From: Nocardia rosealba
GTDB lineage: Bacteria; Actinomycetota; Actinomycetes; Mycobacteriales; Mycobacteriaceae
Assembly: GCF_020216065.1 (NCBI RefSeq)
Contig: NZ_JAIWNA010000005.1
Location: forward strand, 246,474 to 310,473
DNA: 64,000 bases
Direction: 5' to 3'
Below the pieces are notes generated by a model that worked only from the letters and a program-made list of their open reading frames with translations, did not search any database and was not told the DNA's origin. A program made the translations under genes and the position numbers. Shown here in pieces: positions 33,941 through 41,939 of this stretch (positions are counted from its first letter, which is position 1; each line of letters starts with the position of its first letter).

Positions 33941-34282
33941 CTAGGACGGGTTGTCGGGGACCTCGAGCACGCCCTCGTCGACCGCCCATTCGATCGTCTT
34001 CTGCAGCGACGGACAGGTGTCCGGCCGACCCGGCCGGGCACCGTGGGAACTCAGCTCGGCGAAGACCGGACAGCGCGTTTCGGGCCGTTCGGTCCACTGC
34101 ACCGAGGTCTGGTGCGCACTTGCCTTGCGCACCAGCACCTCCGTGCTGCATGCCTGACACCGCAGGGGCGTCAGACCTTCGTCGAGATACCGTTGCTGGT
34201 CGAGGGCGGTCTGGGCCCGCACCGCCGCCCGGCGGGCGGGCTGATCGGCGAAATCCGGTGCCTTGGCCCAGCTGGCGGCCAT
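33941..34282 (-). CDS. Small four-cysteine protein co-transcribed with kshA
   Basis: A 113-residue protein with four cysteines: CQAC at about 42-45, RCPV at about 71, and TCPS at about 90. That is a plausible zinc or iron-sulphur site. No membrane segment or known domain is recognised. Its ATG lies one base from the kshA stop on the same strand, so it is probably the second gene of the kshA operon and induced with it. A helper for the Rieske oxygenase is an inference. Confidence 0.72.
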   Translation of the reverse strand: MAASWAKAPDFADQPARRAAVRAQTALDQQRYLDEGLTPLRCQACSTEVLVRKASAHQTSVQWTERPETRCPVFAELSSHGARPGRPDTCPSLQKTIEWAVDEGVLEVPDNPS

Positions 34283-34283
34283 G

Positions 34284-35453
34284 TCACACGCCCGCTTCCT
34301 CGGCCTTGCGCCGCAGGTTCTCGGCGACCTCGGCCTCCCAGGCCTCGTTCGCCTTGGTCGTGTCGACCTCGAACTCGAAGCGCTGGGTCATCTTCTCGGT
34401 GACATCGGCGATGTCCACATAGAACTGGTCGTACCAGCGTCGCAGCTGGTAGACCGGCCCGTCCTCCTCGCACAGCAGCGGGTTCTCGACCTTGGACTTG
34501 TGCTTCCAGATCTCCACGTCCTGCAGGAAGCCGTCGCCGAAGAACGTGGTCATCGTGTTGGCCAGCTTGGTGGCGGTCTCGTCATCGATGCCCTTGGGCT
34601 TCTCGACGGTCAGGCCCCACTGCAGCACGAACGAGTCCTGGGTGACCGGATAGTGGCAGTTGATCAGCACGACCTTCATCTCGTACCCGCTGTAGATGTT
34701 GATCAGCGGGTTGATCATGTAGGACGGACCGAAGTACGACGCCTCCGACTTGAGCAGCGTCTCACCACCGTGCTTGGCCGCCATGCCGATATCCGGGCGG
34801 CCCTTGGTCTCCAGGAACTGGGTCGCCACATGGCCTTCGAAGACGTTCTTGAAGTACGTCGGGAAGGCGTAGTGGATGTAGAAGAAGTGCGCCATGTCCA
34901 CGACGTTGTCGATGATCTCGCGGCAATTCGCACCCTCGATCAGCAGCGAGTTCCAAGTCCAGTCGGTCCAGCCGCTGTCGTGGGTTTCGCTCGGGTTGCC
35001 GTCCGCGTCGGTATACACGCCCTCGATGTGCGGGATCGTGACCTCGGGCGGCGGTTCGTTGCCCTCGTGGTCGTGCCACACGAACAGCTGACCGTTGCGT
35101 TCCAGCGTCGTCCACTTGCGCGTGCGCGCCAGCGGCGGCACCCGGCGCCCGTAGGGGATCGCGGTGCACTTGCCGCTCGCCCCCCAGCGCCAGTCGTGGA
35201 ACGGGCAGGCGATGTCGTCGCCCTTCACCGAGCCCATGCTCAGGTCGCCGCCCATATGCCTGCAGTAGGCGTCGAGCACGCGGAGCTGGTCGGACGTATC
35301 GGCCCAGATCACGAGTTTGGTTCCGAAGATCTCGACCGCGTGCGGTTTACCGTCGCGGAACGTCTTCGCGAGACCGACGCAGTGCCAGCCGCGCGCGAAC
35401 CTGGTCGGCGTGGTACCGACATCGAGTTCTCTCACCTTGGGGTTGACTGCCAT
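34284..35453 (-). CDS. kshA: 3-ketosteroid 9-alpha-hydroxylase, oxygenase component KshA
   Basis: 389 residues from the ATG at 35453, which has AGGAGG upstream. The Rieske [2Fe-2S] set is C64-H66 and C83-H86 in AYCRHMGGD and ACPFHDW. The catalytic domain carries the mononuclear-iron histidines in DMAHFFYIHYAF and the family's IYSGYEMKVVLINCHYP. KshA with reductase KshB (not in this window) hydroxylates C9 and opens ring B. Upstream are two KstR-type sites shared with hsaA. Confidence 0.95.
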   Translation of the reverse strand: MAVNPKVRELDVGTTPTRFARGWHCVGLAKTFRDGKPHAVEIFGTKLVIWADTSDQLRVLDAYCRHMGGDLSMGSVKGDDIACPFHDWRWGASGKCTAIPYGRRVPPLARTRKWTTLERNGQLFVWHDHEGNEPPPEVTIPHIEGVYTDADGNPSETHDSGWTDWTWNSLLIEGANCREIIDNVVDMAHFFYIHYAFPTYFKNVFEGHVATQFLETKGRPDIGMAAKHGGETLLKSEASYFGPSYMINPLINIYSGYEMKVVLINCHYPVTQDSFVLQWGLTVEKPKGIDDETATKLANTMTTFFGDGFLQDVEIWKHKSKVENPLLCEEDGPVYQLRRWYDQFYVDIADVTEKMTQRFEFEVDTTKANEAWEAEVAENLRRKAEEAGV

Positions 35454-35473
35454 CCCGAACCCTCCTTCTTCAC

Positions 35474-35487
35474 TAGAACACGTTACA
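35474..35487. promoter_or_regulatory. KstR operator upstream of kshA
   Basis: TAGAACACGTTACA fits TnnAACnnGTTnnA at all fixed positions. It lies 21-34 bases before the kshA ATG. Confidence 0.87.
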
Positions 35488-35540
35488 AAATACGGCCGGT
35501 TCACGCTAGCTGTCCGCGTTATTCCCTTCTCGACAGGAAT

Positions 35541-35554
35541 GGGAACCTGTTCTA
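35541..35554. promoter_or_regulatory. KstR-like operator upstream of hsaA
   Basis: GGGAACCTGTTCTA matches the KstR pattern apart from G at the first position and lies about 60 bases before the hsaA ATG. Together with the kshA-side site it brackets the divergent promoter. Confidence 0.72.
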
Positions 35555-35614
35555 GTCTCAGAGACGAACGAGAACAGTTTGTCGATTCCGACAGGGCAGG
35601 AACGGGCTGGCGAA

Positions 35615-36778
35615 ATGACGCAAGAAGTGACCGAACGGGTCGAGGCGCTGCTGCCGACGCTGCGCGAACGCGCGCAGGAGGCCGAAGACCTGCGCCGCAT
35701 ACCCGACGAATCCATGAAGGCACTGCAGGAGACCGGGTTCTTCCGGCTGCTGCAGCCCAAGCAGTGGGGCGGGCATGCCGCCGACCCGGTGGTCTTCTAC
35801 GACTCCGTGCGCCGCATCGCCAGCGCCTGTGGGTCGACGGGCTGGGTGGCAGGCATCATCGGCGTGCACAACTGGCACCTCGCACTGTTCGACCAGGCCG
35901 CCCAGGAGGAGGTGTGGGGTGCGGACACCGACGTGCGGATCTCCTCGTCGTACGCCCCCATGGGCATGGGCCAGGCGGTCGACGGCGGGTACATCGTGCG
36001 CGGGTCGTGGGCGTGGTCCTCGGGCTCCGATCACGCGACCTGGGCAGTGCTCGGCGGACCCGTCATCAAGAACGGGAAGCCGGTCGACTTCGGCAGCTTC
36101 CTGATTCCGCGCTCGGAGTACCGCATCGACGACGTGTGGAATGTGGTCGGCCTGCGCGGCACCGGTTCCAATACCGTTGTGGTGGAGGACATCTTCGTAC
36201 CGACGCACCGCTTCCTCAGCTTCCGCGCGATGAGCGAGGGCCGCTCGCCCGGCCTGGCGCAGAATCCCGATCCCGTGTACAAGATGCCGTGGGGCACAAT
36301 CCATCCCACCACCATCTCCACCCCGATCGTCGGCATGGGTTACGGCGCCTACGAGGCGCACGTCGAGCATCAGGGCAAGCGGGTGCGCGCGGCCTACGCG
36401 GGTGAGAACGCCAAGGACGACCCGTTCGCCAAGGTCCGTGTGGCCGAAGCAGCCAGCGATATCGACGCCGCCTGGCGACAGCTCTCGGGCAATGTGGCCG
36501 AGGAGTACGCGCTGCTGCTCGCGGGCGAGGAAGTGCCGTTCGACCTGCGTGTGCGGGCCAGGCGCGACCAGGTGCGCGCCACCGGCCGGGTGATCGCCTC
36601 GATCGACAAGCTCTTCGAGTCCTCCGGTGCCACCGCGCTGGCCAACGGCACTCCGCTGCAGCGCTTCTGGCGCGACGCGCATGCCGGACGAGTGCACGCG
36701 GCCAACGATCCCGAGCGCGCCTACGTCATGTACGGCACGCACGAGTTCGGGCTGCCCGTCACCGACGCCATGGTGTAG
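35615..36778 (+). CDS. hsaA: 3-HSA hydroxylase, oxygenase component HsaA
   Basis: About 387 residues from the ATG at 35615; a longer frame reaches a TTG at 35579 but reads into promoter sequence. It is a class D flavin monooxygenase with the acyl-CoA dehydrogenase fold, nearly collinear with Rv3570c: FFRLLQPKQWGG, CGSTGWVAGIIGVHNWHLALFD, GGPVIKNGKPVDFGSFLIPRSEY, FWRDAHAGRVHAANDPERAYV. It hydroxylates the opened steroid (3-HSA) to the catechol, with HsaB recycling FMN. First gene of hsaA-hsaD-hsaC-hsaB. Confidence 0.95.
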   Translation: MTQEVTERVEALLPTLRERAQEAEDLRRIPDESMKALQETGFFRLLQPKQWGGHAADPVVFYDSVRRIASACGSTGWVAGIIGVHNWHLALFDQAAQEEVWGADTDVRISSSYAPMGMGQAVDGGYIVRGSWAWSSGSDHATWAVLGGPVIKNGKPVDFGSFLIPRSEYRIDDVWNVVGLRGTGSNTVVVEDIFVPTHRFLSFRAMSEGRSPGLAQNPDPVYKMPWGTIHPTTISTPIVGMGYGAYEAHVEHQGKRVRAAYAGENAKDDPFAKVRVAEAASDIDAAWRQLSGNVAEEYALLLAGEEVPFDLRVRARRDQVRATGRVIASIDKLFESSGATALANGTPLQRFWRDAHAGRVHAANDPERAYVMYGTHEFGLPVTDAMV

Positions 36779-36781
36779 CCG

Positions 36782-37651
36782 ATGACCCAGACCGCTGAGA
36801 TCACCTACGCATCGACCTCACGCTTCGCGCAGGTCACCCCCTCATTGAAGTTGCACTATCACGAAGCGGGCGTCGGCAACGGTCCGACGATCGTGCTGTT
36901 GCACGGCGGCGGGCCCGGCGCCTCGGCGTGGTCGAACTTCGCCCGCAACATCCCCGTGCTGGCCGAGAACTTCCACGTGATCGCCCTGGACCAGCCGGGT
37001 TTCGGCAAGTCCGAGAAGCCGGTGGATCATCCGCAGTACTTCGTGCACGCGTCCACCGCGTTGCTCGCGCTGCTCGATCATCTCGAGATCACCGATCGTG
37101 TTCACCTGCTTGGCAATTCGCTCGGTGGCGGCACCTCGGTGCGCTTCGCGCTCGACAACCCCACGCGCGCGGGCAAACTCGTGCTGATGGGTCCGGGCGG
37201 GTTGAGCACCAACCTGTTCGCGCCCGACCCGACCGAGGGCGTCAAGCTGCTCTCGGCGTTCAGCTACGCGCCGACCAGGGAGAACCTCGAGAAGTTCCTG
37301 CGGATCATGGTCTTCGACCAGTCGCTGGTCACCGAGGAGCTCATCGACGAACGGTTCGCCCAGGCGAGCACCCCCGAATCGCTGGCGGCCATGCGCGCGA
37401 TGGGCAAGTCCTTCGCCGGCGCCGATTTCGAGAAGGGCATGCTCTGGCGCGATGCCTACAAACTGCGTCAGCCGGTGCTGTTGATCTGGGGCCGGGAGGA
37501 TCGGGTGAACCCGCTCGACGGCGCGCTCGTAGCCACCAAGGTGATTCCCCGGGTGCAGCTGCACGTGTTCGGCGGTTGCGGCCACTGGGCGCAGCTGGAG
37601 AAGTTCGACGAGTTCAACCGGCTCACAGTCGATTTCCTCGGGAGCAAGTGA
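36782..37651 (+). CDS. hsaD: 4,9-DSHA hydrolase HsaD
   Basis: A 289-residue alpha/beta hydrolase. The oxyanion loop is LLHGGGPGASAWSNF, the nucleophile is S113 in LLGNSLGGGTS, the acid is the Asp in WGREDRVNP, and the histidine is in GGCGHWAQ. It hydrolyses the meta-cleavage product to HIP and a hydroxyhexadienoate. It overlaps hsaC by one base (TGATG). Confidence 0.95.
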   Translation: MTQTAEITYASTSRFAQVTPSLKLHYHEAGVGNGPTIVLLHGGGPGASAWSNFARNIPVLAENFHVIALDQPGFGKSEKPVDHPQYFVHASTALLALLDHLEITDRVHLLGNSLGGGTSVRFALDNPTRAGKLVLMGPGGLSTNLFAPDPTEGVKLLSAFSYAPTRENLEKFLRIMVFDQSLVTEELIDERFAQASTPESLAAMRAMGKSFAGADFEKGMLWRDAYKLRQPVLLIWGREDRVNPLDGALVATKVIPRVQLHVFGGCGHWAQLEKFDEFNRLTVDFLGSK

Positions 37652-38556
37652 TGAGTATTCGCGCACTCGGCTACATGCGCATCGAGGCCACCGACATGGC
37701 GGCCTGGCGCGAGTACGGCCTCAAGGTACTCGGCATGATGGAGGGCACCGGGCTGAACCCCGACGCCCTCTACCTGCGCATGGACGATTTCGCCGCGCGA
37801 CTGGTGATCGTCCCCGGTGAGCAGGACCGGCTGCTGGTCTCGGGCTGGGAGGTCACCGACGCGCGTGGTCTGCAGCAGTTGCGGGAGACCCTGGACAAGG
37901 CCGGGGTCGAGTACACCGAGGGCACCAAGGACGAGCTGGGCGAGCGCCGTGTCGAGGGCATGATCCGGTTCCAGGATCCGTCCGGGAACACCCTCGAGGC
38001 GTTCTACGGCGCGCAGTACCTGGGCCGCCGCTTCGTGAGCCCGTACGGCCACAAGTTCGTCACCGCCGAACAGGGACTCGGCCACGTGGTGCTGACCTGC
38101 ACCGATGATGCTGCGGCACAAGCCTTCTACCAAGATGTGCTGGGCTTCCGCCTGCGCGACTCCATGCGGCTGCCACCGCAGATGGTCGGTCGACCCGCCG
38201 ACGGCGACCCCGCCTGGCTGCGCTTCTACGGCTGCAACCCGCGCCACCACGCGCTGGCGTTCCTGCCGCTGCCGAACCCCACCGGCATCGTGCACCTGAT
38301 GGTCGAGGTGGAGAACTCCGACGATGTCGGCCTGTGCCTGGATCGCGCCCTGCGCAAGAAGGTGAAGATGTCGGCCACCCTCGGCAGGCACATCAACGAC
38401 AAGATGCTGTCGTTCTACATGAAGACGCCGGGCGGCTTCGACATCGAATTCGGTTGTGAGGGACTGGAAGTCGACGACGACAACTGGACGGCCCGCGAAT
38501 CCACCGCGGTCAGCCTCTGGGGTCACGACTTCACCGTCGGATTCAAGCAGCAATAG
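37651..38556 (+). CDS. hsaC: Iron-dependent extradiol dioxygenase HsaC
   Basis: A 301-residue type I extradiol dioxygenase with the two-domain VOC fold. The metal ligands H145 (GLGHVVLTC), H215 (TGIVHLMVEV) and E266 (GFDIEFGCE) are all present at the positions known for M. tuberculosis HsaC. It meta-cleaves the steroid catechol 3,4-DHSA. The order hsaA-D-C-B and the tight overlaps indicate one transcript. Confidence 0.96.
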   Translation: MSIRALGYMRIEATDMAAWREYGLKVLGMMEGTGLNPDALYLRMDDFAARLVIVPGEQDRLLVSGWEVTDARGLQQLRETLDKAGVEYTEGTKDELGERRVEGMIRFQDPSGNTLEAFYGAQYLGRRFVSPYGHKFVTAEQGLGHVVLTCTDDAAAQAFYQDVLGFRLRDSMRLPPQMVGRPADGDPAWLRFYGCNPRHHALAFLPLPNPTGIVHLMVEVENSDDVGLCLDRALRKKVKMSATLGRHINDKMLSFYMKTPGGFDIEFGCEGLEVDDDNWTARESTAVSLWGHDFTVGFKQQ

Positions 38557-38573
38557 GAATGGCGGCGAGGGAC

Positions 38574-39152
38574 ATGACCGAACAGACACCGGCGATCGAC
38601 GGCCGGCAATTCCGTAATGTGCTCGGGCAGTTCTGCACCGGCATCACCGTGATCACCGCGCTCGACCCCGACGGTGCGCCGATCGGGTTCGCCTGTCAGT
38701 CCTTCGCCGCCCTTTCCCTCGATCCGCCGCTCGTGCTGTTCTGCCCCACCAAGGGGTCGCGCTCGTGGGCGGCGATCGAGGCGGCGGGCAAGTTCTGTGT
38801 GAACGTGCTCGCCGAGGAACAGCAGCCGACATGTGCCCGCTTCGGCTCCCGCGAACCCGACAAGTTCGCCGGAGTCCCCTGGCACACCTCGGATCTGGGT
38901 GTGCCCGTACTCGACGATTCGCTGGCCACGATCGAATGCACGGTGGATTCGGTGGTCGACGGTGGTGACCACTTCATCGTCATCGGACGAGTCCAGGCGC
39001 TGGCGGAATCGGAGACGACGACCAATGGTCGCCCGCTGCTGTTCTACCGGGGCCAGTACACCGGCATCGAACCGGACAAGACCACCCCCGCCCCCTGGCG
39101 CGCCGACCTGGACCACTTCCTCACCACCACCAGCCTCGACACCTGGTTGTAA
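38574..39152 (+). CDS. hsaB: HsaB, FMN reductase partner of HsaA
   Basis: About 192 residues from the ATG at 38574 (GCGAGG upstream); an ATG at 38559 is possible but has poor spacing. Flavin-reductase fold: RNVLGQFCTGITVITA, FACQSFAALSLDPPLVLFCP, GKFCVNVLAEEQQ, DHFIVIGRVQALAE. It supplies reduced flavin to HsaA. Last gene of the hsaADCB operon. Confidence 0.94.
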   Translation: MTEQTPAIDGRQFRNVLGQFCTGITVITALDPDGAPIGFACQSFAALSLDPPLVLFCPTKGSRSWAAIEAAGKFCVNVLAEEQQPTCARFGSREPDKFAGVPWHTSDLGVPVLDDSLATIECTVDSVVDGGDHFIVIGRVQALAESETTTNGRPLLFYRGQYTGIEPDKTTPAPWRADLDHFLTTTSLDTWL

Positions 39153-39161
39153 GTGGCGCCG

Positions 39162-39177
39162 GTGCTCGAGTGAGCAC
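39162..39177. terminator. Short hairpin after hsaB
   Basis: A 6-bp stem (GTGCTC and GAGCAC) with a 4-base loop, 9 bases after the hsaB stop. It is a weak terminator candidate. Confidence 0.35.
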
Positions 39178-39214
39178 GCATCGCCGACGTGCACGAGCGC
39201 TGACGCCCGGTTGT

Positions 39215-39315
39215 GGGCTCAGCCGCGATCAGGGCGGTCAGCAGGGCGGACGACAAGCCTCGTCGTTGGCTTCGGGCACAGCCCAGCTTGTCGTTGTGAA
39301 ACTCATCGTGGCGGG
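39215..39315 (-). pseudogene. Decayed duplicate of the 3' end of the saccharopine-dehydrogenase-like gene
   Basis: Read on the minus strand, this segment resembles the last ~30 codons of the gene ending at 39346. It translates as TTTSWAVPEAN and then, after a one-base frameshift, as LSSALLTALIAAE, against TITTRSWATPDSN and LSSALLTALIAAR in the intact gene. The two copies share GGGCTCAG and GTCAGCAGGGCGGACGACA blocks and are about 127 bp apart. It looks like a tandem duplication or recombination remnant. Confidence 0.8.
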
Positions 39316-39345
39316 TCGGGCGTGCCGACGTAGTGCGTCGCGGGC

Positions 39346-40545
39346 TCAGCGTGCCGCGATGAGGGCTGTCAGCAGGGCGGACGACAGCGCCGCGGCGTTG
39401 CTGTCGGGGGTGGCCCAGCTGCGGGTGGTGATCGTCATCGCCGCGGGGTCCGGTGCGCCGAGGCAGTGGGACGCGAAGGCTTCGAAGAACTGGTCCGGGT
39501 CGAGCAGCGTTTCAGGTGCGTGGACCCCTGGACATGGGTTCGCGGCCAGCAGCAGCGCGCCGACAGCCAACGGGACGCCGGTGTTGTCGGCCATCGACAG
39601 GCCGGGGACCTGACTCAGCGCAGTGGCGACCCTCGCGGGGGAGCCGTCCCGTTGCCCCTCGGCGATGGCGAACAGCGGCGGCAGTCCACCGGCCGCGACG
39701 AGAGTTGCCGGGTCCGCCGGGAGCAGGCGTTCGAGACGGGCAGCCAGGATCGCCGCGCGATCGACGGTCAGCAGGCGGCGGTTCATCGCCCAGCGCAGTG
39801 CCAGCAGCGCGGCCGAGGTCGGACGATCGGCGACGACCACCGAGGTCGCGTCCCTGACACCGGGGAAAGCCAGCGGCAAGGTGATCGCCTCCGGGTGACC
39901 GAAGCTGCGGCCCTCACCGGTGCCGAGTCCCGGGTATTCGAGCCGAAACCGTTCCAGTGCAGGGCGTTCGACGCGTATTCCGGCCCTGGTGACCGGGATG
40001 TTCCCGCTGATCTGGCGCATGCCGTGCACGACGGCGGCGGTCGCCGCGGCGCTTTCCTCGGTGTGGGCCGAGTGGATGTTCCAGCCCGTCACCAGGGAGT
40101 CGACCCGATCGAGTTCGGCGCCCGCCCGGACCGCGAGCAGGTTCGCCACACCCGGACTCGCGCCCATGCCGAGCAGCGCCGTCACCCCGGCCGCTTTCGC
40201 CTCGGCGTCGAGTTCGAGCATGTCGGCGGTGGGTTGTGGATCGTCGCAGATGTCGATGTAGTCGCAACCCGCCGCGATGGCGGCGGCCAGGATCGGCGGG
40301 CCGAAGCGGAAGTACGGGCCGACGGTGTTCACCACGAGGTCGGTCTCGCGCAGTGCCGCGGCGAGTGACGGACCGTCGGTGACGTCGAGTGCTCGTGCTT
40401 CGGCACCCAATTCCCCGGCGACCTTGCGCGCCGCCTGTTCGTTCCGGTCGGCGATCGTCAACGCGGTGACCCTGTCGTCGCCGCGCAGGACGCGCGCCGC
40501 GACACGCCCCATTTCCCCTGCCCCACCCAGTGCCAGAACTCGCAT
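39346..40545 (-). CDS. Saccharopine dehydrogenase-like NAD(P)-binding protein
   Basis: 399 residues from the ATG at 40545. The Rossmann motif LALGGAGEMGRVAARVL is followed by LVVNTVGPYFRFGPPILAAAIAAGCDYIDICDD, characteristic of saccharopine dehydrogenase/trans-acting enoyl reductase relatives. The C-terminal half (MSMADNTGVPLAVGALLLA pattern) is family-like. Substrate unknown. It diverges from a TetR gene only 31 bp away; the palindrome on the TetR start codon probably controls both. Confidence 0.82.
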   Translation of the reverse strand: MRVLALGGAGEMGRVAARVLRGDDRVTALTIADRNEQAARKVAGELGAEARALDVTDGPSLAAALRETDLVVNTVGPYFRFGPPILAAAIAAGCDYIDICDDPQPTADMLELDAEAKAAGVTALLGMGASPGVANLLAVRAGAELDRVDSLVTGWNIHSAHTEESAAATAAVVHGMRQISGNIPVTRAGIRVERPALERFRLEYPGLGTGEGRSFGHPEAITLPLAFPGVRDATSVVVADRPTSAALLALRWAMNRRLLTVDRAAILAARLERLLPADPATLVAAGGLPPLFAIAEGQRDGSPARVATALSQVPGLSMADNTGVPLAVGALLLAANPCPGVHAPETLLDPDQFFEAFASHCLGAPDPAAMTITTRSWATPDSNAAALSSALLTALIAAR

Positions 40546-40570
40546 CACTGCCTCCCCTTCGAATATATTG

Positions 40571-40584
40571 ACTGTCATGACAGT
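40571..40584. promoter_or_regulatory. TetR operator centred on the regulator's start codon
   Basis: ACTGTCATGACAGT is a perfect 14-bp palindrome whose centre is the ATG of the TetR gene, with a further partial TT/AA extension. It is also 26 bases from the divergent ATG at 40545. It is likely the TetR binding site, giving autoregulation of a leaderless transcript. Binder inferred. Confidence 0.7.
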
Positions 40585-41173
40585 AAATAAAATCGGCCGG
40601 CCCAGCAAGGCCCCCGAGCGGATCGCGCAGATCCTGCGGGCGGCACGCTCGGTGGTAGCCGCCGACGGGTTCGCGAATACGACGCTGTCACGGGTCGCGA
40701 CGGCGGCAGGCGTGCAACGCACCCTGGTGTTGCACTACTTCGGCAACCGGGACGGTCTCATGCAGGCGTTCATCACCGACGCGGTGGCGGAATACGGCGA
40801 CACCCTGCTGCGGATCGGCGCCGATTCGCCGATCGAGGAACGGGTGGCACGAATGTTCGAGCCGGGCGCTTATGCGAGTCGCGACGACCTGGTCGTGTGG
40901 TGCGAACTGGTCGCGCTCGCTGCGCGGGAACCTGTTGTGCGGCAACGGCTCACGGATCTGTGGGCGGAGCGCTGGTTACCCGGACTCGAGCAGCAGCTGG
41001 CCGCCGCGTACCCGGCGGCCGCACCGGAACGGGTGGCCGCCACCGCGTACGCCCTGGCGTGCCTCTTCGAAGCGCACTGGGCTTTTCACCTCCAAGGTGT
41101 GGACCAGCCCGAGCGCACCGAGCAGGCCAAACAGGGCGCACACACCTTGCTGGCCGCTCTAACTGCCGCGTAG
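40577..41173 (+). CDS. TetR-family transcriptional regulator
   Basis: A 198-residue TetR protein. The helix-turn-helix covers about residues 15-60 (ILRAARSVVAADGFANTTLSRVATAAGVQRTLVLHYFGNRDGL) and a variable ligand-binding domain follows. The ATG is inside a perfect palindrome, so little or no leader RNA is possible. It probably represses the divergent saccharopine-dehydrogenase-like gene and itself. The inducer is unknown, and it is unrelated to the KstR proteins beyond the family. Confidence 0.88.
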   Translation: MTVNKIGRPSKAPERIAQILRAARSVVAADGFANTTLSRVATAAGVQRTLVLHYFGNRDGLMQAFITDAVAEYGDTLLRIGADSPIEERVARMFEPGAYASRDDLVVWCELVALAAREPVVRQRLTDLWAERWLPGLEQQLAAAYPAAAPERVAATAYALACLFEAHWAFHLQGVDQPERTEQAKQGAHTLLAALTAA

Positions 41174-41260
41174 GGCGCTCGTCAACCGGTCGTTCTACAC
41201 GTGGAAATCGACGAGGAAACTGCTCATTCGGTGAGCACTTTGGCGAGCAGGATGATTCTC

Positions 41261-41812
41261 ATGACCGCGAGCATTGAATTCATCACCTGCGCCGACTCCG
41301 CCGAATGGGAATCGTGGCTGGCCGCGAACCACGCCTCGGTCGACGAGGTGTGGGTGCGGATCGCGAAGAAGGGCGCGCCGGAGCCCTCGGTGACGATCAC
41401 CGAGACGCTCGACGGCGCGCTCTGCTACGGCTGGATCGACAGTCACCGGCGTTCCCTCGACGCGCATCACTACCTGCAGCGGTACTCGCCGCGACGGGCC
41501 CGCAGTCCTTGGTCGCAGGTCAATGTCGCCAAGGCCGAGGCGTTGATCGCGGCAGGCCGGATGCGGGCTGCCGGGTTCGCGGCGATCGAGGAGGCCGTTG
41601 CCGACGGTCGGTGGGCGGGGGCCTACGAACGGCAGCGCACCGCCGAGACGCCTGCGGAGCTGGCTGCCGCCCTTGCCGAATCACCGAGCGCGGCATCGGC
41701 TTACGCGGCGCTCAACCGTTCGGATCGGTACCGACTGTTCCTACCGATCCTCAAGGCCGCTACGTCGCAAGAGCGGGCGACCCGCGTCGCCCAAGCCCTC
41801 GCCGCACTCTGA
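41261..41812 (+). CDS. YdeI/OmdA-family protein
   Basis: 183 residues from the ATG at 41261, which has AGCAGGA upstream; a longer GTG start at 41201 is less likely. The family pattern is WLAANHASVDEVWVRIAKKG, LDGALCYGWIDSHRRSLD, YLQRYSPRRARSPWS and then a helical C-terminal half. The family is linked in name to bacteriocin or antimicrobial-peptide protection, but the biochemical role is not settled. Standalone gene; it converges on the acetyltransferase. Confidence 0.85.
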   Translation: MTASIEFITCADSAEWESWLAANHASVDEVWVRIAKKGAPEPSVTITETLDGALCYGWIDSHRRSLDAHHYLQRYSPRRARSPWSQVNVAKAEALIAAGRMRAAGFAAIEEAVADGRWAGAYERQRTAETPAELAAALAESPSAASAYAALNRSDRYRLFLPILKAATSQERATRVAQALAAL

Positions 41813-41939
41813 CCGCGACCGTTCAGCGAGGCCCCGGCGGGGTCACGTGCACCGTCCGGTAGGCCGAATCCGACGCGTGCGGACGCGGCCCGGCGCACCA
41901 CCCTGGGGCCCCCGGGCCAGGACGAAGCTGCCCGGGTAC

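Noticed and set aside
39044..39256. A 70-codon minus-strand ORF overlapping the hsaB end
   Set aside because: Only its first residues match the duplicated gene tail; the rest is antisense to hsaB.
41890..41930. GC-rich inverted repeat between the YdeI-like and acetyltransferase genes
   Set aside because: Stem is short and could pair in several registers; not distinct from background GC complementarity.
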